From assembly GCF_000499845.2 (NCBI RefSeq), contig NC_023754.2, positions 18,292,111-18,356,110 on the forward strand: a DNA stretch of 64,000 bases. The letters are read 5' to 3'. The notes beneath the pieces are model-generated. The model was not told the origin of the DNA. It saw nothing but the letters and a program-made list of their open reading frames with translations, and did not search any database. The stretch is from Phaseolus vulgaris (Eukaryota; Streptophyta; Magnoliopsida; Fabales; Fabaceae). Shown here in pieces: positions 13,790 to 26,111 of the stretch. How positions within the stretch are numbered: the first letter of the stretch is position 1; every line of letters begins with the position of its first letter. The position numbers and the translations under genes were made by a program.

Positions 13790-13861
13790 TCCGTTGTAGT
13801 CTAGTTGGTCAGGATATTCGGCTCTCACCCGAAAGACCCGGGTTCAAGTCCCGGCAACGGA
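13790..13861 (+). tRNA. tRNA-Glu (anticodon CTC)
   Basis: A complete 72-nt nuclear tRNA. The acceptor stem TCCGTTG pairs with CAACGGA at the 3' end, the anticodon stem TTCGG/CCGAA holds the loop CTCTCAC with anticodon CTC at 13,824-13,826, and the T arm is CCCGG-GTTCAAG-TC-CCGG. The internal promoters are intact: A box TAGTCTAGTTGG (13,797-13,808) and B box GGTTCAAGTCC (13,841-13,851). CCA is not encoded and there is no intron. A CAA motif lies just upstream (13,784-13,786), as is usual for plant tRNA transcription starts. T runs for Pol III termination begin at 13,868 (T4) and 13,873 (T7). Confidence 0.97.
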
Positions 13862-13867
13862 ATCTTA

Positions 13868-13879
13868 TTTTATTTTTTT
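13868..13879 (+). terminator. Pol III poly-T terminator of tRNA-Glu
   Basis: T4 at 13,868-13,871 and T7 at 13,873-13,879 lie within 20 nt of the tRNA 3' end. The minisatellite that follows supplies many further T runs of 8-9. Confidence 0.7.
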
Positions 13880-14326
13880 CCACAATAATTTTTTTTTCAC
13901 AATACTTTTGTTTTTCACAATAATTTATTTTTCACAATACTTTTGTTTTTCACAATAATTTTTTTTTCACAATACTTTTGTTTTTCACAATAATTTTTTT
14001 TTCACAATACTTTTGTTTTTCACAATAATTTTTTTTTCACAATACTTTTGTTTTTCACAATAATTTTTTTTTCACAATACTTTTGTTTTTCACAATACTT
14101 TTGTTTTTCACAATAATTTTTTTTTCACAATACTTTTGTTTTTCACAATAATTTTTTTTCACAATACTTTTGTTTTTCACAATAATTTTTTTTTCACAAT
14201 ACTTTTGTTTTTCACAATAATTTTTTTTTCACAATAATTTTTTTTTTCACAATACTTTTTTTTTCACAATCCTTTTTTTTTCACAATCCTTTTTTTTTTC
14301 ACAATACTTTTTTTTTCACAATATGT
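13880..14326 (+). repeat. T-rich minisatellite, ~35-bp compound unit, next to the tRNA
   Basis: The repeat alternates two related sub-units, CACAATACTTTTGTTTTT (18 bp) and CACAATAATTTTTTTTT (17 bp), giving a period near 35 bp and about a dozen compound copies. Towards the right end (from about 14,225) the pattern changes to CACAATCCTTTTTTTTT and CACAATACTTTTTTTT units. One extra 18-bp sub-unit near 14,090 breaks the alternation. It begins within 20 bp of the tRNA gene. Confidence 0.92.
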
Positions 14327-14667
14327 TTTTGAAAAAATAAAACTCTCATGATATTCATCTCAAGATTTTCTCTACACACGTTACACCTTATCCATGAGTG
14401 ATAGTAGATAGTTCCAGAAAACATATGTATGATAACAGTTGGTAAAATTATAAATAAATTACAATAGGAACTCACTGAAAAGTAAAGTTATTTTGTAAAG
14501 AAGGTATACAACATAAAGGAAACTGTTATACTATATGTTTAGGTCCAAATTGTTTGAAACATTATTTTGAAACACATAAAATTGAACTCAGGTATTATCT
14601 CCAAGCTAAACAGGTTGAAGGTGTGGCATAAACCCTCCATGCTAGCCATCACACATGAACTAGTTCA

Positions 14668-16748
14668 TCATGACTCCAGTGTTCCATTTGAGTGTTCCTC
14701 ACCTGCAAAAGTGGAGGTTCCATTTGCCAACCGGTTCATGCTGTTGGTAGAATAATTTGAATATGGTGAGTGTGCAGAAACAGGACTGCTTCGTGAATAC
14801 CGGTTCTGCGCGACTGTGCTGCTCCTGGTTACTTTCAGACGAGCCTTCCTACCCTGAATGAAGCATTCAAGCATTTCCATGGTAGGAAAATGACACATGT
14901 GAGAAAACCACAAGGCTCAAATGCATGCATGTTTGGAGATTAAAAAACAAATAATTTCAACTTTTAATTAGTGTACATGGATTAACCAATAACATAATAT
15001 ACTGGTGTAAATCAAGTCATTGATTTCCATGTTTTTCTCAACAGTTCCAATTGTAGTTTTTCTTGATCTTAGTCTAACAGCAAGACCCCTTTTTGATCTT
15101 TCATGATATTCTCCGCTTATGCTACATGGTATTATGAATATATATAGGACTAATTTGTTATAGAATTAAAGAAGTGATTTTTTTAAAGATTACAAAAAAA
15201 GAAAGAAAAGATAATTCATGTTTATGTACAATCATAAAAAACGCTTTCAAGAAAGAAAAAAAAACAGCTGATTTTATGAGAAACTATTCAAAATAACTTC
15301 TGGTTTTAATTTAATTAGATTTTAGATTCTTTTCAGTTTCTGATTATTCTGAAAAGCTGAAATCAATGAAGGGAAAACTAGAACATTTGAGGAAATAATT
15401 TAATAAGACAAAGAATTGTAGAAGATAAAAGAATAACCTTCCCCATGCACTTCTCCAAATGAGGAGCAAATCTCCCAGCCATGATTGATCGACCACAATT
15501 CATGCACTGAAATATTTCATTTGCCACAGGAGGATGAGTTTGTCCGAATATGTCAACCACATACTTGCCATTTGCTTCACTACTATTACTAGGATCAGCC
15601 ACCCTAACCCTGGCTTGTGCTGACAGCTTCAATTCTTCATCTTCTTCTTCCAAATTAGAATCTAGTCCAAGCCTTGCCACTCTGTGACACTCTGATGCCA
15701 CATCAACTATGATGGAATCAAGGAGATCCAAGAGAAAATGAGATGAAAGCTGCAAAACATCCCAATATAAGCAAATAACCATAAAAATATATATAATAGA
15801 AAAAAACGTGTACTTTAAATGTTTCAATTCACTGAGACATAAATAATTACTTTAGGCACATGCATGTGAGAGTTAATCCACAATAGAAAGAAATACAAAT
15901 ATGATTAAGGTATTCTACTAAGTATCTAGCACCACTTAGTGTATTTGATTTTTTTAAGGAAACAAATAAGGGGAGAAGAGCGGCATATACTATTTCCTCC
16001 ATCCTTATTCTAAAAGAAAGATATTATATCAGACACATAGGTTCGATGTTCAAGATAGACTCCCCACTTCATGCATCATCGAACCATCTTTCTCTGGAAA
16101 AGAAAACAAAAAAACAATTGATGAATTTTGCAGGAAGTCCTGATGAACATATTATGATGCACAGGGTCTGAAAGTCATGCTCTGCAGCACAATATAACGA
16201 ACGTGAAACAATTTGATGAATTCACATCTCTTCTTGCTTTATTAGACTATTGCTGTCATCTACATGAAAATGTCAGTTTTTTCTTTTAATCCAAAATTTC
16301 TTCTTCCATTTCATTATTGATCTTATTATCATCTTTATCTTGTTGATCATAACCACAGGGGAAAAAGTATCATTCATAGGTATGTTATGTTTCAACATTA
16401 TATTTTCAGCAGTTAATTTTAAAGGAGGGGAAATAAGGAACAGGAAAAGAAGAACGAACACAAAGTCGTAGAACGGAGTTTACTCATCAACAATTTCTTT
16501 TTTGAAAGGGATTCCTAAATTATAACTACCAGTACAACCCCAAAACTTTTCAGGAGAATGTAAACTGAAAGTTGAAATGCACCCAAACATTGTTTGCAAC
16601 AAAAGTTAGTTGGAAAGCGAAATGTTCTAGGAATTTGCATAAAACTCTATCATTTAATTATTGCTGCACTCATAGGAGCATGTCTACTCAGAATTGAAGA
16701 GCACACCTGGGAATGTTGCGACAAGTCTTCCTCCTTAGGAACAGACAT
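14668..16748 (-). CDS. SGF11: SAGA-associated factor 11 (SGF11) homologue, 3 coding exons
   Basis: SGF11 belongs to the histone H2B deubiquitination module of the SAGA co-activator and activates the Ubp8/UBP22 protease in the nucleus. Coding exons on the minus strand are 16,748-16,707 (14 codons, starting MSVPKEEDL), 15,749-15,438 (104 codons) and 14,853-14,668 (61 codons plus TGA). Both introns have GT-AG ends and join in phase 0, giving 179 aa, close to the roughly 180 aa of plant SGF11. The key feature is the Sgf11 zinc finger at residues 96-115, C96-x2-C99-x11-H111-x3-C115, in the context FQCMNCGRSIMAGRFAPHLE. An N-terminal helix (residues 15-40) should contact the partner protease. The basic C-terminal tail (GRKARLKV, then a Ser/Tyr-rich stretch) matches the plant family. 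The leader is probably spliced, with a first exon near 18.5 kb. Confidence 0.92.
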
Positions 16749-18565
16749 GAGTCTTGAATAAGGCTTTTGGATCCTAATTAACACCAATTGCTGGTGAAAG
16801 TCAAACGACTACAAAAGCTTTAAGAAAGTATAAAATAAATAAGACAAGAACTGAAGAGCCAAAATAATAACAAAAGGAAACAATATGACATCTGCGTGAT
16901 CTGAACCTATTGTTAATAGATAATTTGATTTTGATCTTTCAAAATATGCCAAGACATCATTGAAAAATTTCTAAAGACAGTAAGACATTGTACATGCTTA
17001 AGAAGGCATGGGCTGGTCCTGAAACACAGTGATAAAAATTTCAGTGTAAAGTTCAACAAACAGACTCTAGGAAAATAAGAATCATGATGAAAAGAAAATA
17101 CAATCAGTTAAAAGAAAAAGTTGCGACTTCAGGAATTATATTGAAAATGTATCATCTAGATATAATCAACGAGGATAAAAAAAGAAACAAGGATTACTCC
17201 GAGTAATTTGAGTATGAAGTGATTGACAAAGATAGTCATAAAATTTGATCATCATCATTGCTAAGTCTCTATACACACAAAAAGTGGTGGAGGATTTAAT
17301 TCAACACTGACAACAAAATACAGTTACCATAACCCTGGAATATGTTCATCATATACATTATACATCCTTTGTCTCAATTTCAGCCAAGGTCTCTGTATTA
17401 ACTTTTGTCCCTTTCATTATTCAGAGTTAGAATGACCTATCAATTTCCAGTTTTTCACAAAAGTATTCATTCACAAACTTAAAATCCACAATCTTGAAAT
17501 TCTTCTGAATCATAGAATTTGGGTTTGAATCAAACTAAACTCTACAAGATCAACTTTTAAGGTAATGGTTGGCTCTTATATACTTTAATTTGACAATATT
17601 ACTAGTTGATATTGAATTTTAAACACCCCTCTCTTATTTAAGGACTTATGTTAAGGACTGAACATTTCGACTATAATGTTTGTAGGAATGGACATCAATA
17701 GATGATCTGATGACACAGGTAGTTTGATAGGCTCAACGACAATTGGTTTGACAAACTCTTACATCACCTTAGAGTTTCAAGTTAACCTTTGAAAAACGGT
17801 CTGTGAGTGTTAACCTCCACTTACATTAATTAGTCTATATCATTAATGTGGAATCTCTAACACTGATCTCCACTTCAACGTAATAAACCACAAAAAAAAA
17901 GACCAACATCAACAATCACAAATGGAGAAATATCTTGCAATCTGTGTGATCCAATGTAATTTCAATTCACTTGACATATTCCATTTCTTTTTTAACTTTA
18001 CTTATGGGACAGAAAGAGGTCAGCTATTTCAATATCTCAACCAGACAGAATTTTCTTTCGCAATTACATGAAAGAACATACCCTCCACATTTTTCAATCT
18101 CTCTGATATCTAGTTCAACCCCCAACACGCGATCACAATTTTAACATTTAAAATCATAAATTGACCATTGCTTCCTAACATGGAGGTGACAATTACACTC
18201 AACAACCAAAGTGATGCATAATTGATCACAACAAAAATTAAAAAGATAAAAAAAACAATTACCCTCATACCAAGAATAACTAACTGACACCAATCACCGC
18301 CAAAGTGTTCAAAAAGTCCAGAGCAGAATGATACATTCAAGAAATTTCCAGAAACCAATTAAGAGTGAACTGCAAAAGGTGTAAAAGATTGCAAAGAAAC
18401 AAGAAGGAAGAGCGTAACTAGAACAGAAAGAAAAAAGAATAGAGCTTGAAGTGACAGATGAAGCAAAGTTTGAACCTTTATGATCGTGGAGAGAGAGACA
18501 GAGAGAGATCACGGGGAATCGTCGAAAGGAGAAGCGAGGGCTAATGGTGATTCTGTGATTCACAG
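16749..18565 (-). other. Probable 5' leader intron and CT-rich first exon of SGF11
   Basis: Between the SGF11 start codon and about 18,560 there is no other gene. On the minus strand a CT-rich stretch at 18,520-18,480 (GATCTCTCTCTGTCTCTCTC) is followed by a good donor, ATAAAG/GTTCAA, near 18,476. Candidate acceptors lie just upstream of the ATG (TTAATTAG near 16,770 or CACCAG near 16,790). This fits a long 5' UTR intron, common in plant housekeeping genes. Exact boundaries need transcript data. Confidence 0.45.
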
Positions 18566-19580
18566 TACCAACCCCTCAACTGGGCTCTCATTGGGTACAA
18601 TTTCTAAAAAGTCAAAATTTGAGGGCTAGAAAATAAATTTTGAAAGTACATTATAAATTTAGTCCCTCAAATTTTATTATTTATTCAGCTCGTTTTGAAA
18701 TAACTTATTTTGTACCGTGAGATGGTGGATTTTTTTTCACAGTAAAGATGAAAAAAAAGACATTAAATTAGATAATCTTACCTTTTTTAAGTCACTGTTC
18801 TTCCTGAAATTCTAAATATCTCCCTATTTATTTTAATTTTCTTCACCTAATTACTTTTTTACTTCTTTATTTTCTTTCTCACATCATTAGTAAAATTGTA
18901 TAAATAATTTTTTATCCTTTTAAATCTAGAATATTTTTCAGCTTAGATGGTCAGAATAATCTATTTAGTCTATACTCAAATGTATTTAAGAAATTTATTT
19001 CTTTTAACATATACTTTTCATAAAAAAAATAGAGATTTAACTTATTTAAGAGACAAAATTGTATACCAATTATGACACATTATGTAAGTTATAGTTATTA
19101 AAATAATGAATATTCGTAAATATATTTTACCAATGTTTAGTAAGTAATTTGAAAAGTTTTTTTTATCTATCTATATTCTGGAAAAATATATTTATAAAAT
19201 TATGATGTGATGTGATGATGGTAGTTGTGGTGATGATGATGGCAATAACAATAATGGTGATGATAATAATGATGATGGTGAAGATAATAATGATGAGTTG
19301 TCATCATTTTTATCATTGTCTTCATTATTATCATCGTTGTTTTCCTTTAGTTTATCACTATAACATTTTCTTTCCATAACCCAAGCATATAATAAAGTGA
19401 ATGGAACCAAAAAAAGCAAAAAAAATGAGAACTTATTTAGATCAATATTATGTCATTCTATCCTGATATAAATTTTATCACCTATGTAGCAGAATACTTG
19501 GTTAACAAAGTAAAACACTACACTATACTAAGATAATTTGAAGTATATATTTTTAGTTAGATAAAATTTCTAATAAATTA
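18566..19580. other. Intergenic region with GAT/ATC triplet cluster
   Basis: No gene seen. At 19,200-19,345 degenerate (GAT)n and (AAT)n triplets on the left pass into (CAT)/(ATC) triplets on the right, making an imperfect fold-back. The frames across it are Asp/Asn or Ser repeats with no support as proteins. Confidence 0.6.
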
Positions 19581-21650
19581 AAGATGAACATTAATATTTC
19601 TTGAGAAAAATACAAAATAGTAGATAATGAATTAGAGAGTTTGATTCCCTTTCTTAAGTTCTCGTATTTATAATGACATTGGAAGTTTAGTTACAATGAA
19701 TGAGAGAAAAGAATAAGAAATGTCACAACTAGAAACTAGGTACAACATAAATCACATAATATCTTTTCAATAAAGTATATTTAAGATTTTCTATTCTAAT
19801 ATCCTCCTCAAGTTAGAACATACAAATTGTATGTACCAAGTTTGGAAGAAATAAATATAATTTGAGATCCTTTCAAGGATTTTGTTAATGCATATGCAAG
19901 TTAATCATTGCCTCCAACAAACTTAGTACATATTTCTTTGGGCAATAACTTTTTCCGAATAGAATGAGAGTCAACTTTTATGTGTTTAGTCCTTTCATAG
20001 AACATTGGATTGGAAGCAATGTGGAGAACAAGTTGGTTGTCACAATACATCTTCATTTGATGAACCTCACAAAAGTTTAATTCTTGAAGGAATTGTTTTA
20101 CCCATATAAGCTCACAAGTGAAAGATATCACTGATTTATACTTTACTTTAGTTAGGAAAGTACATTTTGTTTCTTACTTTTTCAAGAGATAATATTTTCT
20201 CTAATGAAAACACAATATCATGTAGCATCTATCCGTAGGAGAACTCGCCCAATCAACATCACAATATCTATAAATTTAGATATTGCCTTTATCTTCATAT
20301 AAACCTTGTCCTAGAACCTTTTTTAGGAACCATAGAATGCAAATGACAACATTTCAATGATCAAAACAAGGATTTTAAAGGAAATGACTTACAACACCAA
20401 CTACAAAAGATAAATTTAGTTTAGTAGTGGTAAGGTAGGATGGCTTTCCAATCAGTCTTCTATATCTTTTAGGATCAGAGAACACTTCTCCCTATTTTTC
20501 CATTAATTTTTAATTTGGATCCATAGGACAATCCACTAGTTTACAATCAATCATACATGTCTCTTTTAAGATATCTAGAGCATGTTTCCTTTGAGAAATT
20601 GTTACACCTTCCTTTGCTTCGACTACTTCAATGCCCAAAACATACTTGATACTTCCAAAATCCTTGGTCTGAAAATGATTGAATAAATTTTCTTTTAATT
20701 GAAAGATTTTAGCAGTATCATTCACTATCATGACTATATCATCAATATAAACTATTAAGTACACACATTTTCCAGGGAGCTATGATACTAAAAAATAAAA
20801 TGATATGCATCACTATGTTTCAGTCCAAATGTTTGAACAATGTAGTTGAACTTTCCAAACCATGCACGTGAAGATTTCTTGAGGCCATAAAGAGAGACAT
20901 AATTTACAAACCAGACTACACTCCCCAAGAGCAACAAATCCAAGATGTTGCTCCATGTAGACCTCTTCCTCAAGATTGTCATGCAGAAAAACATTCTTAA
21001 TATCTAATTAATGAAGAGGCTAATGATGAATGACTGCCATGGTAAGAAAAAGTTTGTCATTAGTTATTTTGGTTGCTAGAGAGAAAGTATCACTATAATG
21101 AGCCCATCGACATAAATGTATCCTTCTAGTACCAATCAAGCTTTGAGGTGAGCAACATTACTACTAGGTTCAGCTTTTATGGAATAGTCCCAACGACGAC
21201 CAACTGTATACTTTTTGGATGAAAGAAGAACTAACTCACATGTATCATTATGTTTAAAGACATACATTTCAACAATAATGACTTGTCGTCATCTAGGATG
21301 ATCAAACCCTTGTTTCACATTTTTAAGAATTGTAATAAAAGATACACAGAAGATAAAAGAACAATAGTAAGGAGACAAATAATGATAACTTAGAAAAATG
21401 TAAATATGATGAAGGTTGCCTACGTTTGCATATGACAATAGGCCAACTAGAATCTTTATTATTAAGATTCATAGTATGGAATGATGATGGTGAAGGACTT
21501 GATGACCTAGGTGAACTGGGTTAATGATAGGAATTTGGATTATTGGAACAAGTTGGAATAATGTTTGGAATTTGATACACAAGTGGCTCATCTAAAGGTA
21601 TATGCAAAACATGTTGGATAGAGTTAACATCTTGTGTGGAGGAAAAAAAG
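19580..21650 (-). mobile_element. Decayed Ty1/copia retrotransposon (3' half of pol plus 3' LTR)
   Basis: On the minus strand, frames recognisable as copia polyprotein appear in the expected order. A reverse transcriptase segment at 20,764-20,510 contains the catalytic YIDD (20,749-20,738) and the DFGSIKYVLGIEV block. Upstream at 20,994-20,788 is the LYGLKKSSRAWFGKF block. RNase H follows at 20,131-19,901, with CDNQLVLHIASNP and ERTKHIKVD. The frames are separated by stops and shifts. Beyond RNase H, at about 19,815-19,801, comes AACTTGAGGAGGA, a worn polypurine tract, then a probable 3' LTR from 19,801 down to about 19,583 with a TATAAATAC box. Integrase, gag and the 5' LTR are missing or unrecognisable. 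Confidence 0.85.
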
Positions 21651-22213
21651 AAAGGAGTTTTTTTAAAAAAGAAATAACATTTTTAAACATGTAATGTCTT
21701 TTAGTGTTATGGGAATAACATCAATATCTTTCTAAAGATGAGAATTGTGACATCCCTACTTTTAAATAACTATTATTTATTTTACCTTTAGCTTAAAATA
21801 AAAGTTAACAAATCTTACACTCTAATTCATGATTATATTTTCATTTAAAAATATTTAGTATTCTAAATAAAGTTTAAACGTTACAAAATAAATCAAGTAA
21901 TCTTTAAGAAACATAAATTTTAGGCTTAAAACCTGACAAACATAAATTAACATTAAGTGAGTGGAAATGTAATCTCCATGAATTATAGATTTCAAATATC
22001 TTTTCAAGTATCTAATATAAAAGGCAGACTATCATAATTTTTTCAACGACAACCCCTCGCTTATCACATGTTATATTGAACAGCTGTCACTGTTTTTCTT
22101 TCCAATTTCTTGTCTCTTCTATGAAGCATGTGGCTTTTATCTTTTGCTCCCTCTCTCTATCTACAATACCAACGTATAATATGTGAATCTCTTCATATAT
22201 CCATAATATTTGA

Positions 22214-22609
22214 CACTAAAAAATATGAAAAATATGAAATAGAAACAACTTTTAACGATTAAAATAATTAATTACTAGAAACTAAAAAAATAAAAATTTT
22301 AAATTAATTTATATTATTATTAAATAGTTTTTAAATTATTATCAAATTAACAACCAAAGTTTTAAATTAGTTTATATTATTGTTAAATAGTTTTTAAATT
22401 GTTATCAAATTAACAACCAAAATTTTAATGACCAATTATTTAATTTCTAAATTTGGTAGAAAAAACTTTGGTTGTTAATTAGATACCAATTTAAAAACTA
22501 TTTAACAATAATAAAAACTAATTTAGAAATTAATTTTTTTTAGTTTCTAAAATGATTTCTAATTTTAGTATTTAAAAATTAGTTTCTATTTCATAATTTT
22601 CTTGTAATG
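22214..22609. mobile_element. Fold-back MITE-like element, copy C
   Basis: Starts CACTAAAAAATATGAAAAAT and ends TTCATAATTTTCTTGTAATG. Internally, paired halves carry AACAACCAAAGTTTTAA and its complement ACTTTGGTTGTTAATTAGAT. This subfamily also includes the copies at 24.3 and 48.7 kb. A 57-60 bp block (ATTATTAAATAGTTTTTAAA...CAACCAAA) is tandemly duplicated in the left half. Confidence 0.6.
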
Positions 22610-24300
22610 TTATTATTTATATTTCACGTCCACAGTTTAATACAAGAACGACTAAAATAAGATAATTTTTTAGTTCCTAAATGTCAGTTAAATGTGAATT
22701 GAATGTAAAAGATACTTGATATAATTTTAATTGATTTTAATTTTAATTTAAAGATTAAAACGATTTTGTCTCAAGTTTTTATTATAAGTATTTTTCTTAA
22801 CACAGTCAAATATCTTTTTTTATTTCAGTGTCGGTCAGTCGATAACTAGAAAATACACGAAAAAAGATGTGATTGTAAATGTATGGAGCATAAGCATCTA
22901 TAGTGGTCCTTCCATGTCTCATTCGTATTTAGGACTGTTGGCACATGACAATTAATTTATTTGTTTTTTTAAAATAGTAAATATTAATTATTGTTTTTGA
23001 AAATATACTTATCATTAATTTTGCTTTTATACATGTTTAAGATCATTTTCATATCTAAATATTAAATTTATAACATTTTATTCTTTTTAAACAACGAAAA
23101 TACGAAAATGGATAACATACCTAACTCGACTCAGTTTAGGGACTATTTATTGATGTAACTGTATTTGTTGAGTTTCTATACTGGAATTTTATCTTAATTT
23201 GTAGTGTAATGTTTGTTGGATCCTTAGTTGGTAGGATGTAAAAAATTTGTTTTTGAAGTTTTGTATAAAGATTGGTAAACCCCTAAAGTGTTTTATTTTA
23301 TTTTTTATTTTTTATTTATAAAATAAAAGACTACTTATTAGAAATATATTTTGTTTAGTAATTAAATTGAAAAATTATTCATTTGTTTACCGCAGTGTAG
23401 ATATAACATTACTTGTACGGAAATTAAGAAAATGACGAAAATGTACACATATTTTTGTTTTTTTTATTTGTCGTTACACATACATTGCCCTAAATGTAAG
23501 TAAAGAAAATAGCAGTTTGAATAGTCAAAAGAGACTAATTTATCCACTTTTTTTTGCAAGAATATTACTTTTTTTGTGAGTTTTAACAACAACTTTTACC
23601 TAGTTTGAGTTTGAGTTAAGTAATATCTTTAGAGACGTTAAAGTTTTTTCTATTTTTTAGTTTTAGTGCAATTATAATGTTGGATTTAAAACCCAAGAAT
23701 AGTCCTTTGTTTTGTTTTTAATGTATTAAAATTAAAATTAAAACATTATCCATCTACTCTTATGCAAAAATTTAATCATCATTAGTGTATTAATTAATTA
23801 TATCAATATTTTTTTCTCTGCACCTTTTAAAGATAGTCCTTAATCATTTTAAATTATTAACTTTTATTTTTTCTAAAAAAACACTGTTATGTTCGATATT
23901 ATTATGAAAATTGTTCGATAAAAAAATTATTATAAAAATTAATAAATCCTAAACTCTAAATCCTAAATCTTAAATTTTAAATTCATAAGTTTTCAATAAT
24001 AATTTATTACCAATGAAAAAAATATTATTTTAAAAAAAATGAAAAAAATTAAACCAAAAATCATAAAAAAAATCCCAAAAAAATTATACTTAAATAATTT
24101 ATACTTATATTTGGTTTTTCTTAATAATCTCTATATATATATAATCAATTAACATAATTTCATAATAATATTTTTAAAATTGTTCATTATAAATACAAAA
24201 TATAATTATATAAATATTTATATACATACATATAATAATAATTTGTCTTATGTAAACTGACTATCTAAAATACTATTCAATAAATTAAATGAATCTAATG
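22610..24300. other. AT-rich intergenic region, no gene seen
   Basis: Nothing supportable as a gene. Near 23,945-23,990 a degenerate run of CCTAAA-like words (CCTAAACTCTAAATCCTAAA) resembles old interstitial telomere-type repeat. Confidence 0.6.
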
Positions 24301-24305
24301 AAGAG

Positions 24306-24661
24306 TATATTATAAGAAAATCATGAAATAGAAATAAATTTTTAGAGACTAAAATAATTAGTTAAAATAGTAACTAAATTAGAGACCATTTTAGAAACTA
24401 AAAAAAAATAGTTTTTAAATTAGTTTATATTATTGTTAAATAGTTTCGGTATCTAATTAACAATCAAGGTTTTAACTACCAATTATTTAGTTTCTAAATT
24501 TGGTTTCTAATTAGATACAAATTTAAAAACTATTTAACAATAATAAAAACTAATTTAGAAACCATTTTTTTAGTTTCTAAAATATCTATAATTTAGTTAC
24601 TATTGCAACTATTTATTTTGATATCTAAAAATTGATTTCTATTTCATGATTTTTTTTTAGT
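24306..24661. mobile_element. Fold-back MITE-like element, copy D
   Basis: Left end AAGAAAATCATGAAATAGAA and right end TTCTATTTCATGATTTTTTT then TTAGTG are reverse complements. The internal halves pair through AAACTATTTAACAATAATA and its complement. Same subfamily as the 22.2 kb copy. Confidence 0.65.
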
Positions 24662-25725
24662 GGTAATCACAGTTTTAGTTGAGTAATGAGTTTTATGTTT
24701 TAGTTGAGTAATGGGTTTTATAATTATATGATACCCATCAAAGACAAACAAAATTAATGTTATATATAGTTTTGTAATGTTATTTTACATATACATAGTT
24801 AACCCTTTGTTAAATACACGTGATTTAAGAAACTGCTATTATACAGTTTTTAAGTTTTTCAATTTTATAATTTTTTTGAATACGACATCTCCCCAAAAAG
24901 TACTTTTTGGCCATAAAACTGATGCAATTCAATGTAGTTTTATTAAATACAGTTTATCTAGTTAGCTTAATCATGAAGGCTATAAAACAAATTAAAAATA
25001 TTAATCTGATGTTTAACCCATATATTTTTTATTAAAAAGAAAAGAATATAATGATAAGAGGTTTGAACATCGTGAGTTGGTTATATTTGAAAAACTTGTG
25101 TTTTACTGCACTCAATTGGGTATCATATTATAAAACAAAAGTTTAATAACATAAATCAAAACTAATACCATCTGATATCATTAACATAGAATCATATTTT
25201 TCTAAATATAACAAAGGTTTAGGGATCAATTCCCATATATTTTGATGAAACAACATAGGTTAGTGTTTAAATAGATACTTCTATCTCAAAAAGATTAGTT
25301 TCTATAACATCTTGTACAGTACCAAGTATAATAAACCAACAAAGATTACTTGTTTTATCTCTACATGCAAAAACTTCGCTGGTAAGAAGCAGAAGGCAAA
25401 GGAAAAAAGTGAAAACAACAAAGAAACCATGGGCCACCCTGCTTCTGCAGCTACTAATTAGCCATCACCAACTGCAACTGTACCATAAATATTCTCCAAC
25501 ACCAAGGAAAGAAGAAAAATACAAAAAACAAGGGATGAAAATTGTTCATAGGCATCCATGAAAAGCAAACAAACAAATTATAAGATAGGAAGAAAATATC
25601 CAAAAGGAAAAGAAAAGAGTGAATGAGAAGGTTTGGTGCAAAGCCGATGAGAGTGACCATTTGGTGCATTCTCGAAAGAGTCAAATGTTTCATACCTCCA
25701 TTCCAAAAACTTGTCACAGAAGATA
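24662..25725. other. Intergenic region upstream of the membrane-protein gene
   Basis: No gene seen. The last 350 bp are richer in GC and purines and probably contain the promoter of the gene at 25.8 kb. A TTTTATATATG TATA-like word lies at about 25,730-25,740, some 70 bp before the start codon. Confidence 0.5.
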
Positions 25726-25805
25726 AATGGTTTTATATATGAAGAAAATATTATCATCCTTAATTATTATCATCATTATTTACTTGCCTTTCTACCCTTA
25801 TTGCT

Positions 25806-26111
25806 ATGATGACCTCTTACCCTAGCACTTCTTTCAGCCCTCAACAAGAAGATGAGGTTCAGTTCTCTGATGACAAACACTTTGCCCTACATGGGAAGAT
25901 CTTGCTTCTGGTTTTTATCTCTGTCTTCTTTCTTCTCTTTATCTTCATCCTCATGTTACCCTGGCTGAGGAAACGTAGGGGTTCTCATGATTCAGGAACA
26001 GATGAAGATTCCAATATTGAGGCCCAGAACAACCCTTCTACTCCTTCACACAACTGGTTCAGGAGAAGAAGAAAAGAAGATGTCACACAACATGTAACAG
26101 AAGAAAATTAA
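25806..26111 (+). CDS. Small single-pass membrane protein, ATL-like N-terminus without RING
   Basis: An intronless frame of 101 codons. Residues 1-29 are polar and acidic, residues 32-52 form one strongly hydrophobic segment (LLLVFISVFFLLFIFILML), and a basic cluster RKRR follows at 55-58, predicting an N-out/C-in membrane protein. The tail (59-101) is charged, with acidic SGTDEDSN and basic FRRRRKED patches. The HGKILLL...PWLRKRR layout resembles the start of ATL-type E3 ligases, but no RING-H2 cysteines follow before the stop. Two ATG codons are adjacent at 25,806 and 25,809; I take the first. It lies between the SGF11 and phytol/farnesol kinase genes, where Arabidopsis, as I recall, also has a small transmembrane gene (At5g58570). 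Function unknown. Confidence 0.75.
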   Translation: MMTSYPSTSFSPQQEDEVQFSDDKHFALHGKILLLVFISVFFLLFIFILMLPWLRKRRGSHDSGTDEDSNIEAQNNPSTPSHNWFRRRRKEDVTQHVTEEN

